The notes below the pieces were generated by a model. The model was not told the origin of the DNA and did not search any database. It worked only from the letters and a program-made list of their open reading frames with translations. Shown here in pieces: positions 1 through 8,013 of a DNA stretch of 64,000 nucleotides. This DNA is from Glaciecola sp. XM2. GTDB taxonomy: Bacteria; Pseudomonadota; Gammaproteobacteria; Enterobacterales; Alteromonadaceae. The translations under genes and the position numbers were made by a program. The stretch lies in contig NZ_JAHEOJ010000014.1 of NCBI RefSeq assembly GCF_018595715.1, forward strand, positions 372,001-436,000, read 5' to 3'. The stretch's first letter is position 1. Each line of letters starts with the position of its first letter.

Positions 1-1890
1 CTAAATTACTGGGCAAAGAGTTTTGCCTACTTATCGATGTTCTTGGTATCAAGCCTATTACTCTCTTACCTTTCTACTCAAGGACTGGCTTATCATAGCC
101 TTAGTATGTATGCCATTAGCGCCATTAAAATGGTCGCAGGCTTCTTACAAATTTTATATTTGTTCATTGGGTGTTATGCGCTGACAAAGCGACGCTCAGA
201 TAACAACATCAATGAAAACTTGCTTGTTATCGTATGTTCCATATTCGCGATGGTCTTTGTAAGCATATACGCTTTCGACCCTGACGGGGCGCTTATACGG
301 CATATTATACGCAGCAGCTCTCGTTACATCATTGGTGGTTTATGTTTTATAGGCGCGGCCATTTACCTCTATAACACGCTTACGTTGAGAAACTCTGGTC
401 AAGCATTGGTTATTATGGCTTTTCTAGCGCTTGGTACTGAGATGACCGTGTTAGGCGCGCTAAGCATGACACAATATTTTGAGCTATTAAGCCCTCTCGT
501 GTCTTATCATGGTGCGGTTGAGTTATTTGCTTACTCGGTGCTTGGCTTAGGACTTGTCATGTGGTTACTCGACTCGGAACGAAAGCAACGTCAAGCCATT
601 AGAAATAGGCTGAATTACCTCGGAAATCATGACCCGCTTACTGGCCTTGTCAATCGAGAGGGTTTCGAGCAAGCGATTACGCAATGGCAAAGTGCTCAAT
701 CTCAACAAGAAGATAAATTAAAAGTAGTGCTTTTTGGGATTGATAAGTTCAAACGAATCAATGAAGCTGGCGGTGTAAAACAAGGAGATGAAGTACTTGT
801 ATCGATTGCCGCTCGTTTTCAGAACATGCCACACAATGCGTTTGCCAAAGCACGACTGACCGGTGACGTATTTGCGTGTTTAATCAACGATAGCGCAAGC
901 ACCCCAGAACAGCTTGAGCGCGTTAGAAAGACGTTGTCAAACACTATTCATTTAGCCAATCAAAGTTTTCATATTGATATAAGTGTAGGAGCCGCTAAAT
1001 TAGAGCCATTCAAAAGCCCTGAAACTGTCATGCTCAACGCTCAGCGAGCACTTCAACAGGCGAAGGAAGCCGGCGGCGCAAGGACTGTGGTATTTAGCGA
1101 TCTTACGCCAGAAATAAGTAATACCATAGAAATTGAAAATGAGTTACGTAAGGCACTGAAAAACCAAGAGTTCATACTCTTCTTGCAGCCGCTTTATGAC
1201 GTAAACAAAAATGATATTCAAGGGTTTGAAGCATTAGTGAGGTGGCAACATCCCGTAAGAGGCGTTCTATCACCCGTGGAATTTTTGCCCTATTTGGCAC
1301 AACTACACCTTATGCCCAAGCTGGATATATGGGTATTAAATGAAGCAACCCGATTGCTAAGCGCTTGGCGACACTCTAATGCGGGAAAGCTCAGCCTTGC
1401 AATTAATCTCTCTACTGATGGCTTAAATGATAATGACTATATCACTCGGGTTGTTGAACTCAGTAAAAGCCTTGGTCGGGATATCAATAAATTGCATATA
1501 GAAATTACAGAAACCTCGGCAATGAAAAGTATCCAAAGTGGTAAATTAAACATCACAAAACTCCATGATCTGGGCATAACAATTTCGTTAGATGACTTTG
1601 GCACAGGGTATAGTTCACTTAACTACCTTAAGTCTTTCCCTGCTGACAAAATCAAGTTTGACCATGGCTTCATTAAAGAAATGCTCGAAAACGAAAGTGC
1701 AGAAAAGATATTGCGAGCACTTGTCCCCCTTTGCCAAAACCTAGGTAAAAAAGTCGTTGCTGAAGGGATAGAAACACAACAACATTTAAATATGGCCAAA
1801 CAAATAGGCTTTGATCAAGTTCAGGGCTACTTCTTTGCTAAACCCATGCCTGTTGATGTCGCATTAGGATTATTGAAAAAGGCGATGTAG
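1..1890 (+). CDS. Membrane GGDEF-EAL protein (probable c-di-GMP phosphodiesterase), 5' end cut by window
   Basis: The frame is open from base 1, and the first in-window ATG (37) lies inside a hydrophobic stretch, so the gene probably starts upstream. Numbering from that Met, about six membrane segments fill residues 1-180, followed by a GGDEF domain (about 195-360) and an EAL domain (about 370-615). The GGDEF signature is degenerate: R273-LTGDVF-279 stands where RxGGDEF is expected, so the first Gly and the catalytic Glu are lost. The EAL domain keeps E398-A-L, the ITET segment, DDFGTGYSS, the Lys of KIKFD, AEGIET and QGYFFAKP. Inference: the protein degrades c-di-GMP at the inner membrane, and its GGDEF domain is at most regulatory (for example GTP-binding). 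The 105 bases after the stop show no clear terminator. Confidence 0.9.
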   Translation, partial: LNYWAKSFAYLSMFLVSSLLLSYLSTQGLAYHSLSMYAISAIKMVAGFLQILYLFIGCYALTKRRSDNNINENLLVIVCSIFAMVFVSIYAFDPDGALIRHIIRSSSRYIIGGLCFIGAAIYLYNTLTLRNSGQALVIMAFLALGTEMTVLGALSMTQYFELLSPLVSYHGAVELFAYSVLGLGLVMWLLDSERKQRQAIRNRLNYLGNHDPLTGLVNREGFEQAITQWQSAQSQQEDKLKVVLFGIDKFKRINEAGGVKQGDEVLVSIAARFQNMPHNAFAKARLTGDVFACLINDSASTPEQLERVRKTLSNTIHLANQSFHIDISVGAAKLEPFKSPETVMLNAQRALQQAKEAGGARTVVFSDLTPEISNTIEIENELRKALKNQEFILFLQPLYDVNKNDIQGFEALVRWQHPVRGVLSPVEFLPYLAQLHLMPKLDIWVLNEATRLLSAWRHSNAGKLSLAINLSTDGLNDNDYITRVVELSKSLGRDINKLHIEITETSAMKSIQSGKLNITKLHDLGITISLDDFGTGYSSLNYLKSFPADKIKFDHGFIKEMLENESAEKILRALVPLCQNLGKKVVAEGIETQQHLNMAKQIGFDQVQGYFFAKPMPVDVALGLLKKAM

Positions 1891-1996
1891 ACAAGATACA
1901 CGTCCAACTGAGTGGTTAGTCATTTCAGGTGTACTTCATGCCAACACGCTGATGTCTTCGTGAATGGGTATGTGATGTTACATGTAATGAGCTCGC

Positions 1997-2566
1997 TTAC
2001 CGGCGCGGAAAGACAGATGAAATAGGCTCTAATCTATCGGTTAGATAGGCTAGCTTGTCTAAGCAAGTATGCGTATCGATGGATACTATCAATAAGCCTG
2101 AATGTGATGACATTTGCTTGAGCAAGTAATCAAAACGGATAGTCAGCAAGCTTTTTTCATTTTCATCGTCGGATGAATAGGCACTGAAAAGAGCATCAGC
2201 TTCATCAAAAAACAATAACCACTTTTTGTTTTCTGCTTTTGCCATTAAGCGCGTAATATTTTTTTCTGTCTCGCCTATATAATGGTGAACAAAATCAGCA
2301 CATGATATGAGACATATTGGCCTGCCGAGGTGATAGGCAGCGCTGTTTATGAGCACGGCTTTTTCTTGACTCGACTTATCAAATAACGTCAGGACTTTGT
2401 TCTGACCACGCTCGCTAGCAAACATCCTATCCTGTAAATCTTTCAAGCTTGCGTCTGAGCCATTGATATCAAGAAGTGGCTTAATTGGACGTGTTAACAA
2501 GGTTACCTTGCGAAAAGGACCATTGTGATGTTCACTGAAGTACTTTTTATAGTCTGACGTTGACAA
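1997..2566 (-). CDS. Small AAA-like protein with eroded P-loop
   Basis: A 189-residue protein resembling the large subdomain of a classical AAA ATPase. The YIGETEKN segment (96-103) and Walker B LLFFDEADAL (117-126) are well kept. Where Walker A should lie (63-70) the sequence reads DKSSQEKA: the Lys is in place but the glycines and following Thr/Ser are gone. The sensor-1 Asn is also replaced (SIDT), and the chain stops after the strand that precedes the lid, so the small subdomain is missing. The start is TTG at 2566, supported by a strong TAGGAG seven to eight bases upstream; the first ATG would cut off 47 residues. ATP hydrolysis looks unlikely. It could be a regulatory pseudo-ATPase or a decaying gene, but the reading frame is intact. 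Function unknown. Confidence 0.75.
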   Translation of the reverse strand: MSTSDYKKYFSEHHNGPFRKVTLLTRPIKPLLDINGSDASLKDLQDRMFASERGQNKVLTLFDKSSQEKAVLINSAAYHLGRPICLISCADFVHHYIGETEKNITRLMAKAENKKWLLFFDEADALFSAYSSDDENEKSLLTIRFDYLLKQMSSHSGLLIVSIDTHTCLDKLAYLTDRLEPISSVFPRR

Positions 2567-2680
2567 AATATCGCTCCTACTAATGACTTTTTACTACTAA
2601 AACCTCTGCTCATTACGAAGTGAATTAGTTAACACCAATGCTAGCAGTCTAACCCTAAGTCTTTTATCAACGAAAACTAA

Positions 2681-3022
2681 CTACTCGCTACCCTCTTGTG
2701 TTTCTTTGCCTTTTTGTGAGTTTTGCATGTGTTGCTGACGAGCTTTTAGTGCTTGTTTTTTACGTTCATCCTGCTCTAACCATTTATTGAGCGGCCGAAT
2801 CTGTCCATTTTTATAGGCAGCGTACGTGATTCTTAAGGCATTGGAAAGTATATCACTGTCGGTCCAGTTGGTTTTTTCTACAATCTCATTGTAGTTGTCC
2901 ATTGCCTCTGGCGTTATGTAGCCGCGCACCATTTTTTTGCCCATGGCCTTTTGGCGCTCTCTGTAGCGCTTTTGTTTCTCGGCATTCGCCTGCAGTTTTT
3001 TGTTTCGCATTGTCGTACTCAT
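2681..3022 (-). CDS. Small basic hypothetical protein, ribbon-helix-helix-like
   Basis: A 113-residue charged protein. Residues 8-30 are rich in Lys/Arg/Gln (EKQKRYRERQ). Then comes a possible beta strand (MVRGYITPEAM) and two predicted helices (about 40-75), an order reminiscent of ribbon-helix-helix DNA-binding proteins. The C-terminal third is Lys/Gln-rich. The start is uncertain: at the first ATG (3022) the AAAGG lies directly against the codon, whereas a second ATG four codons later (3010) has more room. The gene sits between the AAA-like gene on the same strand and divergent fabA, with a 114-base gap to the former. I do not recognise a named family, and the DNA-binding role is only an inference from charge and predicted secondary structure. 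Confidence 0.6.
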   Translation of the reverse strand: MSTTMRNKKLQANAEKQKRYRERQKAMGKKMVRGYITPEAMDNYNEIVEKTNWTDSDILSNALRITYAAYKNGQIRPLNKWLEQDERKKQALKARQQHMQNSQKGKETQEGSE

Positions 3023-3084
3023 CCTTTCACTAGGGTAATTGTAGAGGAATTTAATAATAAATTGAAAAAAATCACTGTTCAGAG

Positions 3085-3113
3085 TTGTTTAGCGTACAAG
3101 TGTTCGCTAAATT
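3085..3113 (+). promoter_or_regulatory. fabA promoter overlapped by FabR-type operator
   Basis: A -35-like TTGTTT (3085-3090) and a -10-like TAAATT (3108-3113) are separated by exactly 17 bases. The gap and flanks hold a near-perfect palindrome, TTTAGCGTACA-AG-TGTTCGCTAAA (3088-3111), with one mismatched pair. It closely resembles the site bound by FabR at fabA and fabB of enterobacteria, as I remember it. Inference: a TetR-type FabR represses fabA here by covering the promoter. The fabA start codon is 31 bases downstream. Confidence 0.75.
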
Positions 3114-3143
3114 ATGCCCTGATTTTAATTATAAGAAGCCAAC

Positions 3144-3662
3144 ATGTCTGAAAAACAAAATGCGTTCACACGCGAAGAATTATTAAAGTGTAGCTCTGGT
3201 GAGCTTTTTGGTCCTGGTAACAGCCAACTGCCCGCGCCAAACATGCTGATGATGGACCGCATTACCACTATCACCGACGAAGGTGGAGAGCACGGTAAAG
3301 GGTATATTGAGGCTGAACTCGATATCACACCTGACTTGTGGTTTTTCGATTGCCACTTCCCTGGCGACCCAGTTATGCCTGGGTGTTTAGGATTGGATGC
3401 GATGTGGCAGCTCGTGGGGTTTTTCCTAGGTTGGTCTGGTGGCCCGGGTAAAGGGCGAGCTTTAGGTGTTGGTCAGGTTAAATTTACCGGTCAAATTCTA
3501 CCAACGGCGAAAAAAGTGACCTATCGTATTGATTTTAAACGTGTCATTAAGCGTAAGTTATTCATGGGCTTGGCCGATGGCTCAGTAGCGGTCGATGGTC
3601 GTGTTATTTATACGGCTGAAGATTTAAAAGTAGGCTTGTTTCAAGATACATCTGCGTTTTAG
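3144..3662 (+). CDS. fabA: 3-hydroxydecanoyl-ACP dehydratase/isomerase
   Basis: FabA dehydrates (3R)-hydroxydecanoyl-ACP and isomerises the trans-2 product to cis-3-decenoyl-ACP, the branch point to unsaturated fatty acids in the cytosol. At 172 residues it has the usual family length. The hot-dog active site is complete: His71 in [15 protein letters not shown] and Asp85 in GLDAMWQ, plus the typical [20 protein letters not shown] start. The gene stands alone on the plus strand, with a palindromic FabR-type operator over its promoter and a bidirectional terminator shared with the converging rmf. Its partner fabB is not in the window. Certain at family level. Confidence 0.98.
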   Translation: MSEKQNAFTREELLKCSSGELFGPGNSQLPAPNMLMMDRITTITDEGGEHGKGYIEAELDITPDLWFFDCHFPGDPVMPGCLGLDAMWQLVGFFLGWSGGPGKGRALGVGQVKFTGQILPTAKKVTYRIDFKRVIKRKLFMGLADGSVAVDGRVIYTAEDLKVGLFQDTSAF

Positions 3663-3685
3663 TAGGTCTGATAGTTCGCTAAAAC

Positions 3686-3717
3686 AAAAACGCCGGGTAA
3701 TGTTCCCGGCGTTTTTA
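3686..3717. terminator. Bidirectional terminator between fabA and rmf
   Basis: An 8-bp G+C-rich stem (ACGCCGGG / CCCGGCGT) with a 7-base loop is followed by TTTTTATTA on the plus strand. On the minus strand it is followed by TTTTTGTTTT. It therefore serves both converging genes. Confidence 0.92.
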
Positions 3718-3728
3718 TTATAAATTCT

Positions 3729-3905
3729 TTAACGAGGACTGAGACCCAGTTGTCGGTCTCCAGCAGCTTCTCGCCAGCCGCCTAGCCAGTGTGATCGCGC
3801 GTCAAATGCATGGAACGGACAGTTTTCTTTAGAACGACCAGCAATTCCGGCCTGATAACCTTTAGCGTGAGCTCTGCTCAATTTGTCTCGTTTTTGTCTC
3901 TTCAT
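3729..3905 (-). CDS. rmf: Ribosome modulation factor
   Basis: RMF binds 70S ribosomes in stationary phase and promotes formation of inactive 100S dimers. The chosen start, ATG at 3905, gives MKRQKRDKL, matching the family N-terminus, with AGAGAGG just upstream. An in-frame start 11 codons earlier would add an unmatched tail. The 58-residue product contains the hallmark GYQAGIAGRSKE and HWLGGWREA segments. It converges on fabA and shares its terminator, an arrangement seen in many gammaproteobacteria. Expression is presumably growth-phase dependent; the AT-rich region upstream holds a 14-bp palindrome (3971-3984) but no promoter I can assign firmly. Confidence 0.97.
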   Translation of the reverse strand: MKRQKRDKLSRAHAKGYQAGIAGRSKENCPFHAFDARSHWLGGWREAAGDRQLGLSPR

Positions 3906-3970
3906 TGATTGCCTCTCTTTGTTAGATAGTATGACCATTCATCTTGCCGTCAGGCGTAATAAAAATGTCA

Positions 3971-3984
3971 TATCTATATAGATA
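3971..3984. repeat. 14-bp perfect palindrome upstream of rmf
   Basis: TATCTATATAGATA equals its own reverse complement and lies 66 bases before the rmf start. It could be an operator or simply an AT-rich -10 region. No regulator is assigned. Confidence 0.4.
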
Positions 3985-4081
3985 CAGCACAATATCAATA
4001 GCTTCAACCTAAAAAGTCGCGACATTTAGGACAGTGTTCATAACTTCTTGAATTTTGGTGATTTGCTCTTTGGACTAAATT

Positions 4082-4106
4082 CACATAAAAAATATGTTTT
4101 TATGTG
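4082..4106. repeat. AT-rich perfect inverted repeat
   Basis: Ten-base arms (CACATAAAAA / TTTTTATGTG) flank a 5-base centre. It lies between rmf and the terminator of the DUF3466 gene. The function is unknown; it could be an additional weak terminator or a protein-binding site. Confidence 0.4.
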
Positions 4107-4118
4107 TACTGGTTATTA

Positions 4119-4150
4119 AAAACAAAAGAGGCCACGTAAAACGTGGCCGC
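4119..4150 (-). terminator. Terminator of the DUF3466 gene
   Basis: On the minus strand the stem GGCCACGT / ACGTGGCC with a 3-base loop is followed by TCTTTTGTTTTT. It lies about 25 bases past the stop at 4176. Confidence 0.9.
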
Positions 4151-4175
4151 TAGGAAGACATTGAGGGTTAGCGTA

Positions 4176-5834
4176 TTATTTGAATCTTCTGAAACCTAAA
4201 ATCGATAATACAAATAATAAGAACCATGCAGAGTTTGAGGCACCTTTTCTCTCGAGATTATCAGGGTCATCGGTACCGTCATCTGCGCTGCAATCTGGAA
4301 CAGGCTGATTGTTTGGTGTTAACTTTACCGTGACAACTCTACTTTGAGTCAGCAATGGCTCACCCGCAGAATCAACGAGCACCTCACCTGTTACAGAGCG
4401 CAATTCATCTAATACCACCGCATCAGCGATAATTTCATTGTTATCGTTAATACCCACGGCTGAAATAAGTTGAAGTGGGCTATCACACGCCAGCAAAGTA
4501 TTTAGATCGATAAACTCATTTGTCGCAGTATCAAATCTAAATGCTGCCCTGGGTCTTGTTCCTTGAGCGACTTCGATTTCTGCATCGCCCACAATGATGC
4601 CGTTATTGTTTATATCTCTTGGAAAGGTATTGGAGCTTCGGAAAAAGCCCGGGAAAAATTCAAAGGAATCATCGTTTAAGTTATACACGAACATCTTTGC
4701 GACACCCGCTCCGTTTATTGCTTGGGCTTGATATCCTGCAATGAGTCCATCGTCATTGATGCCGATGGCAAAGCTTCCGCCCGTTTCACCTTCTAGCTCT
4801 ACGTCCTCAGGGAGTAACTGACGCGTCTGTGAATTTTGATACAGCATCGCCAAATTACGCACTGAAAATTCACCGAGTACCTGACCATTGCCTACAGCAA
4901 TGCCTTGCGTATTAATATCAACCGCTTCGTTTACATAGTTAAACGTATCGTCTGCCTCAGGTGTAAATGATAAACCAAACGTTTCAGTACTTATGGTTTC
5001 ACCTTGCGCATCTAACTGCCATACCGTCGCTCTTCTTGTGTGGCGTTCGCGCGAAAGCGTGCGAGCTTGATACAGACAGACTTCAATATCGGTAGTCACT
5101 TCATCTGAGTTACACGCATCGATACTATCGGTTATAAATGTACTAGCGGAGACCGATGATGTACCAACGGCTTGTAAGTTGCTGTTAATTGCAAATACTT
5201 CACTCACCCCACCTAGGGTTTGGTCAATGGGCAATAGCGGCGAGACTTGATCGCCCACTTGCACAAACGCTCTGAGCGGAAAATCATTGATAACCGCAGT
5301 ACGTTCGACGCCATCGGCGTCGGTATAGTCGTATGGAAAATATAAACCGGGACTGTTTCCTACGATATGCGTCCCGTTGACAGAGCCGGTTAAGGTGGTG
5401 TTCATGGAAAAGCTAAATCCGTTTGTTGCGTCGGATTCTTGGTCAAAGCCAGAAACATAAAGATTGTCAAAGCCGTCGGTTTGATAACCAACAAAAGTGG
5501 CTAGTTTTTGACCTAGCACGGTAAAGTTGTTGGCATTATCACGGAATACAGCGACCACACCGGTATAGTCAGTCAGGTTAAAATCCCCCTGGGCTGCGCC
5601 CACCGGGTCGCTAAGACTTGGAAAGTCATCGACATTGAACAGGGTTAAATCAATCGGAGGATTAAAGGGGTCTTCAACGGTAACCAGCGCTAGCCCCGTG
5701 TTATCGATAGACGCCGCAAATTGATAATTTGATAGCTCTATTGTAGGTAATACTTGTACATCAAGTGCTTGCGCCGTAACCATCGCTGGCAGTGAACTGA
5801 GGGCAACAACACCCATCAAGTGATTAAATTTCAT
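4176..5834 (-). CDS. DUF3466 family secreted protein with HAF-type repeats
   Basis: A 552-residue exported protein. Residues 1-21 form a signal peptide ending ...AMVTAQA. The central part carries several copies of the motif seen in HAF/extracellular repeat proteins (I-N-x-x-G-x-I-x-G): DINTQGIAVG, GINDDGLIAG, DINNNGIIVG and GINDNNEIIA. The C-terminus (KGASNSAWFLLFVLSILGFRRFK) is a short small-residue segment, a hydrophobic helix and a basic end. This resembles GlyGly-CTERM sorting signals, but GA replaces the usual GG. ATG at 5834 has AGGA upstream. A DUF3466 gene between rmf and uup is, as I recall, conserved in Vibrio and relatives. It probably acts at the cell surface or in the periplasm; its biochemical role is not known to me. 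Confidence 0.8.
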   Translation of the reverse strand: MKFNHLMGVVALSSLPAMVTAQALDVQVLPTIELSNYQFAASIDNTGLALVTVEDPFNPPIDLTLFNVDDFPSLSDPVGAAQGDFNLTDYTGVVAVFRDNANNFTVLGQKLATFVGYQTDGFDNLYVSGFDQESDATNGFSFSMNTTLTGSVNGTHIVGNSPGLYFPYDYTDADGVERTAVINDFPLRAFVQVGDQVSPLLPIDQTLGGVSEVFAINSNLQAVGTSSVSASTFITDSIDACNSDEVTTDIEVCLYQARTLSRERHTRRATVWQLDAQGETISTETFGLSFTPEADDTFNYVNEAVDINTQGIAVGNGQVLGEFSVRNLAMLYQNSQTRQLLPEDVELEGETGGSFAIGINDDGLIAGYQAQAINGAGVAKMFVYNLNDDSFEFFPGFFRSSNTFPRDINNNGIIVGDAEIEVAQGTRPRAAFRFDTATNEFIDLNTLLACDSPLQLISAVGINDNNEIIADAVVLDELRSVTGEVLVDSAGEPLLTQSRVVTVKLTPNNQPVPDCSADDGTDDPDNLERKGASNSAWFLLFVLSILGFRRFK

Positions 5835-5848
5835 TCAATATCCTGTAA

Positions 5849-7768
5849 CTACACATTATTTTTTAGTTCTTCTAACTCTTCCCAGCGCTCGAACGCAACT
5901 TCCAAGTCGTGCTCACACGCTTGTAATTTATCAAGCACTGGTTGAGTGATGTCCGACCCTTGTTGAAAAAACTCAGCGTCGTTTACTTGTGTTTGCAAGG
6001 CTGCTAATGCGACTTCAAGCTTCTCAATTTCTTTTGGAAGCGATTCAAGCTCTCTACTCTGGTGGTATGATAACTTGTTGACCTTTTTTTGAGTAGCCTT
6101 GTTTTCACTTATAAGCGGCGAAATGGTCGCTTTTTCAATGTTTTTCTTAGTTTTCGGCTTTTCTTGCTGACTTTGTTGATACCATGCCTGCGCATCTGAA
6201 TAGCCACCCACAAACTCTGTGATCTTACCGTCGCCTTCAAACACAAGACTAGACGTCACAACATTATCGATAAATTCACGATCATGACTAACCAACAATA
6301 CCGTGCCGTCATACTCTACCAAAAGGGATTCCAGTAATTCCAGCGTTTCGACATCAAGGTCGTTAGTTGGTTCATCCAATATCAAAAGGTTACTCGGCTT
6401 GAGCATTAACTTAGCGAGCATAAGACGATTTTTCTCACCACCAGATAACGTAGAAACCGGAGCATTGACTCGCTCTGGACTAAACAAATAGTCTTGCAGG
6501 TAACTAATGACGTGCCTTGGAGCCCCATTCACCATCACTTCTCTTTTTCCATCAGCAATGGCATCAATTAGCGGTTTATCTAGCTCTAATTGACTGCGGT
6601 GTTGGTCAAAATAAGCAATTTCAAGGTTCACGCCCCTATGTACCGAACCTTCCTGTGGCTCTATGTCACCAAGTAATAGCTTAATCAAAGATGATTTGCC
6701 ACAGCCATTAGCACCAATCAGCGCGAGTTTATCACCGCGCGTGATTAACAGATCGAGTTGGTCAATTAACCTTAGATTTTCATAGCCAAAACTCACGTGC
6801 TCAAGCTCAAATACGCGTTTGCCAGAGCGGTGCCCCGCTCCACTTTGAATAACCGCTGTGCCCATCACTTTTCTGCGCGCTTTATATTCTTCGCGCAATG
6901 CTTTTAGTGCTCTTACGCGTCCTTCATTGCGGGTTCTTCGCGCTTTAATTCCTTGGCGTATCCACACTTCTTCTTTCGCCAGCTTTTTATCAAACTCTTT
7001 TTGGTGAGTCGCTTCTACTTCCAAGTCATGTGCTTTTTGTTCGAGGTATTTATCGTAACTTACCGGATATGAAGTTACTTGGCCTCGGTCAATATCAACA
7101 ACGCGGGTTGCTAGATTCCGAATAAAGCTCCTGTCGTGGCTAATAAATACAAGGGTGCCTGCGAAAGATAACAAGGTTTTCTCAAGCCATTTCACCATAT
7201 CAATATCTAAGTGGTTGGTTGGCTCATCGAGTAACAATACATCCGGTTGACTAACCAAAGCCCTTGCAAGTGCTGCTTTTCGTCTCCAACCACCCGAGAG
7301 GTCGCTTAAAAGTGTATTAGCGGGAAGCGACAGTTGCGTCAACACGTTGTCAATACGTTGCTCTAACTGCCAAGCGTTGCGTGCATCGAGTTGTTCTTGT
7401 AACGCTTGAAGTTTTAATAATGCTTGCTCGCTTGCATCTTGCGCGACCAAGTCAGCTTGTGCATGGTATTCAGTGATAAGCGTAGCGTTATCGCCAAGGC
7501 CCTGAGCAACATATTCAAAAATACTGGTATCGGTGTGTGCGGGAGGATCTTGTTCTAAACGCGAAATCACCGTTTCACCGGCGACAATTCGCTGGCCATC
7601 ATCAAGCTTCAGTTCACCGCTGAGTACCTTCAGTAGCGTCGATTTGCCGCTACCATTGCGACCAAGAATACACACTCTTTCTTGGGTCTGGATATTAAGG
7701 TCCGCACCATCGATAAGAGGTGGCTGACCAAATAAAATGGACGCGTTTTTTAATTGAATAAGGTTCAT
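5849..7768 (-). CDS. uup: ABC-F ATPase Uup
   Basis: A cytosolic ABC-F protein with two ATPase domains in one chain and no membrane segments. The first has Walker A GRNGSGKST (36-44), signature LSGGWRRKAALARAL and LLLDEPTNHLD. The second has Walker A GANGCGKSS, signature LSGGEKNRLMLAKLML and LILDEPTNDLD. The linker is basic, and a C-terminal coiled coil (about 560-639) is the DNA-binding region typical of Uup. Known members affect transposon precise excision and ribosome function. Its ATG overlaps the stop of the upstream glutaredoxin-like gene (ATGA), so translation is probably coupled. It is the last gene of the pyrD-rlmL-grx-uup run; the next gene downstream begins 14 bases later and may be co-transcribed. 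Confidence 0.95.
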   Translation of the reverse strand: MNLIQLKNASILFGQPPLIDGADLNIQTQERVCILGRNGSGKSTLLKVLSGELKLDDGQRIVAGETVISRLEQDPPAHTDTSIFEYVAQGLGDNATLITEYHAQADLVAQDASEQALLKLQALQEQLDARNAWQLEQRIDNVLTQLSLPANTLLSDLSGGWRRKAALARALVSQPDVLLLDEPTNHLDIDMVKWLEKTLLSFAGTLVFISHDRSFIRNLATRVVDIDRGQVTSYPVSYDKYLEQKAHDLEVEATHQKEFDKKLAKEEVWIRQGIKARRTRNEGRVRALKALREEYKARRKVMGTAVIQSGAGHRSGKRVFELEHVSFGYENLRLIDQLDLLITRGDKLALIGANGCGKSSLIKLLLGDIEPQEGSVHRGVNLEIAYFDQHRSQLELDKPLIDAIADGKREVMVNGAPRHVISYLQDYLFSPERVNAPVSTLSGGEKNRLMLAKLMLKPSNLLILDEPTNDLDVETLELLESLLVEYDGTVLLVSHDREFIDNVVTSSLVFEGDGKITEFVGGYSDAQAWYQQSQQEKPKTKKNIEKATISPLISENKATQKKVNKLSYHQSRELESLPKEIEKLEVALAALQTQVNDAEFFQQGSDITQPVLDKLQACEHDLEVAFERWEELEELKNNV

Positions 7769-8013
7769 ATGAGGAAAGTTTCTAATGCTTCTAAATCAAA
7801 AGGCCAGCCTAATTCTGCGCTCGAGTCTACGCGCTTAATAACTGGGATTCGCGCGCCATACAGATGATATAGCTCAGTACTGTTGCGAATATTGACTGAC
7901 TTAACGTTCACCGCGTTGTCAGGCAACTGAGCAATTACGTCTAAGGCGTGGTCACAAAGTTCACAATGTGGACCTGTGTATAAAATAAGTTCGTGGGGCA
8001 TTTGCTGCGTCAT
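7765..8013 (-). CDS. Glutaredoxin-family (DUF836-like) small thiol protein
   Basis: An 82-residue thioredoxin-fold protein: a beta strand (LILYTGP), the redox motif C-E-L-C, then the cis-proline segment RIPVIKR. I chose ATG at 8013 rather than 8031. It overlaps the rlmL stop as ATGA and has GGGAGC seven bases upstream, which fits translational coupling; the longer form adds six unmatched residues. Glutaredoxin-like proteins of this kind are commonly found between rlmL and uup. The substrate is unknown. The CxxC motif suggests a dithiol redox role rather than simple glutathionylation. Confidence 0.85.
   Translation of the reverse strand: MTQQMPHELILYTGPHCELCDHALDVIAQLPDNAVNVKSVNIRNSTELYHLYGARIPVIKRVDSSAELGWPFDLEALETFLI

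Noticed and set aside
2951-3151. 66-codon plus-strand frame between the basic protein gene and fabA
   Set aside because: It crosses the fabA promoter and operator and is antisense to a more plausible gene.
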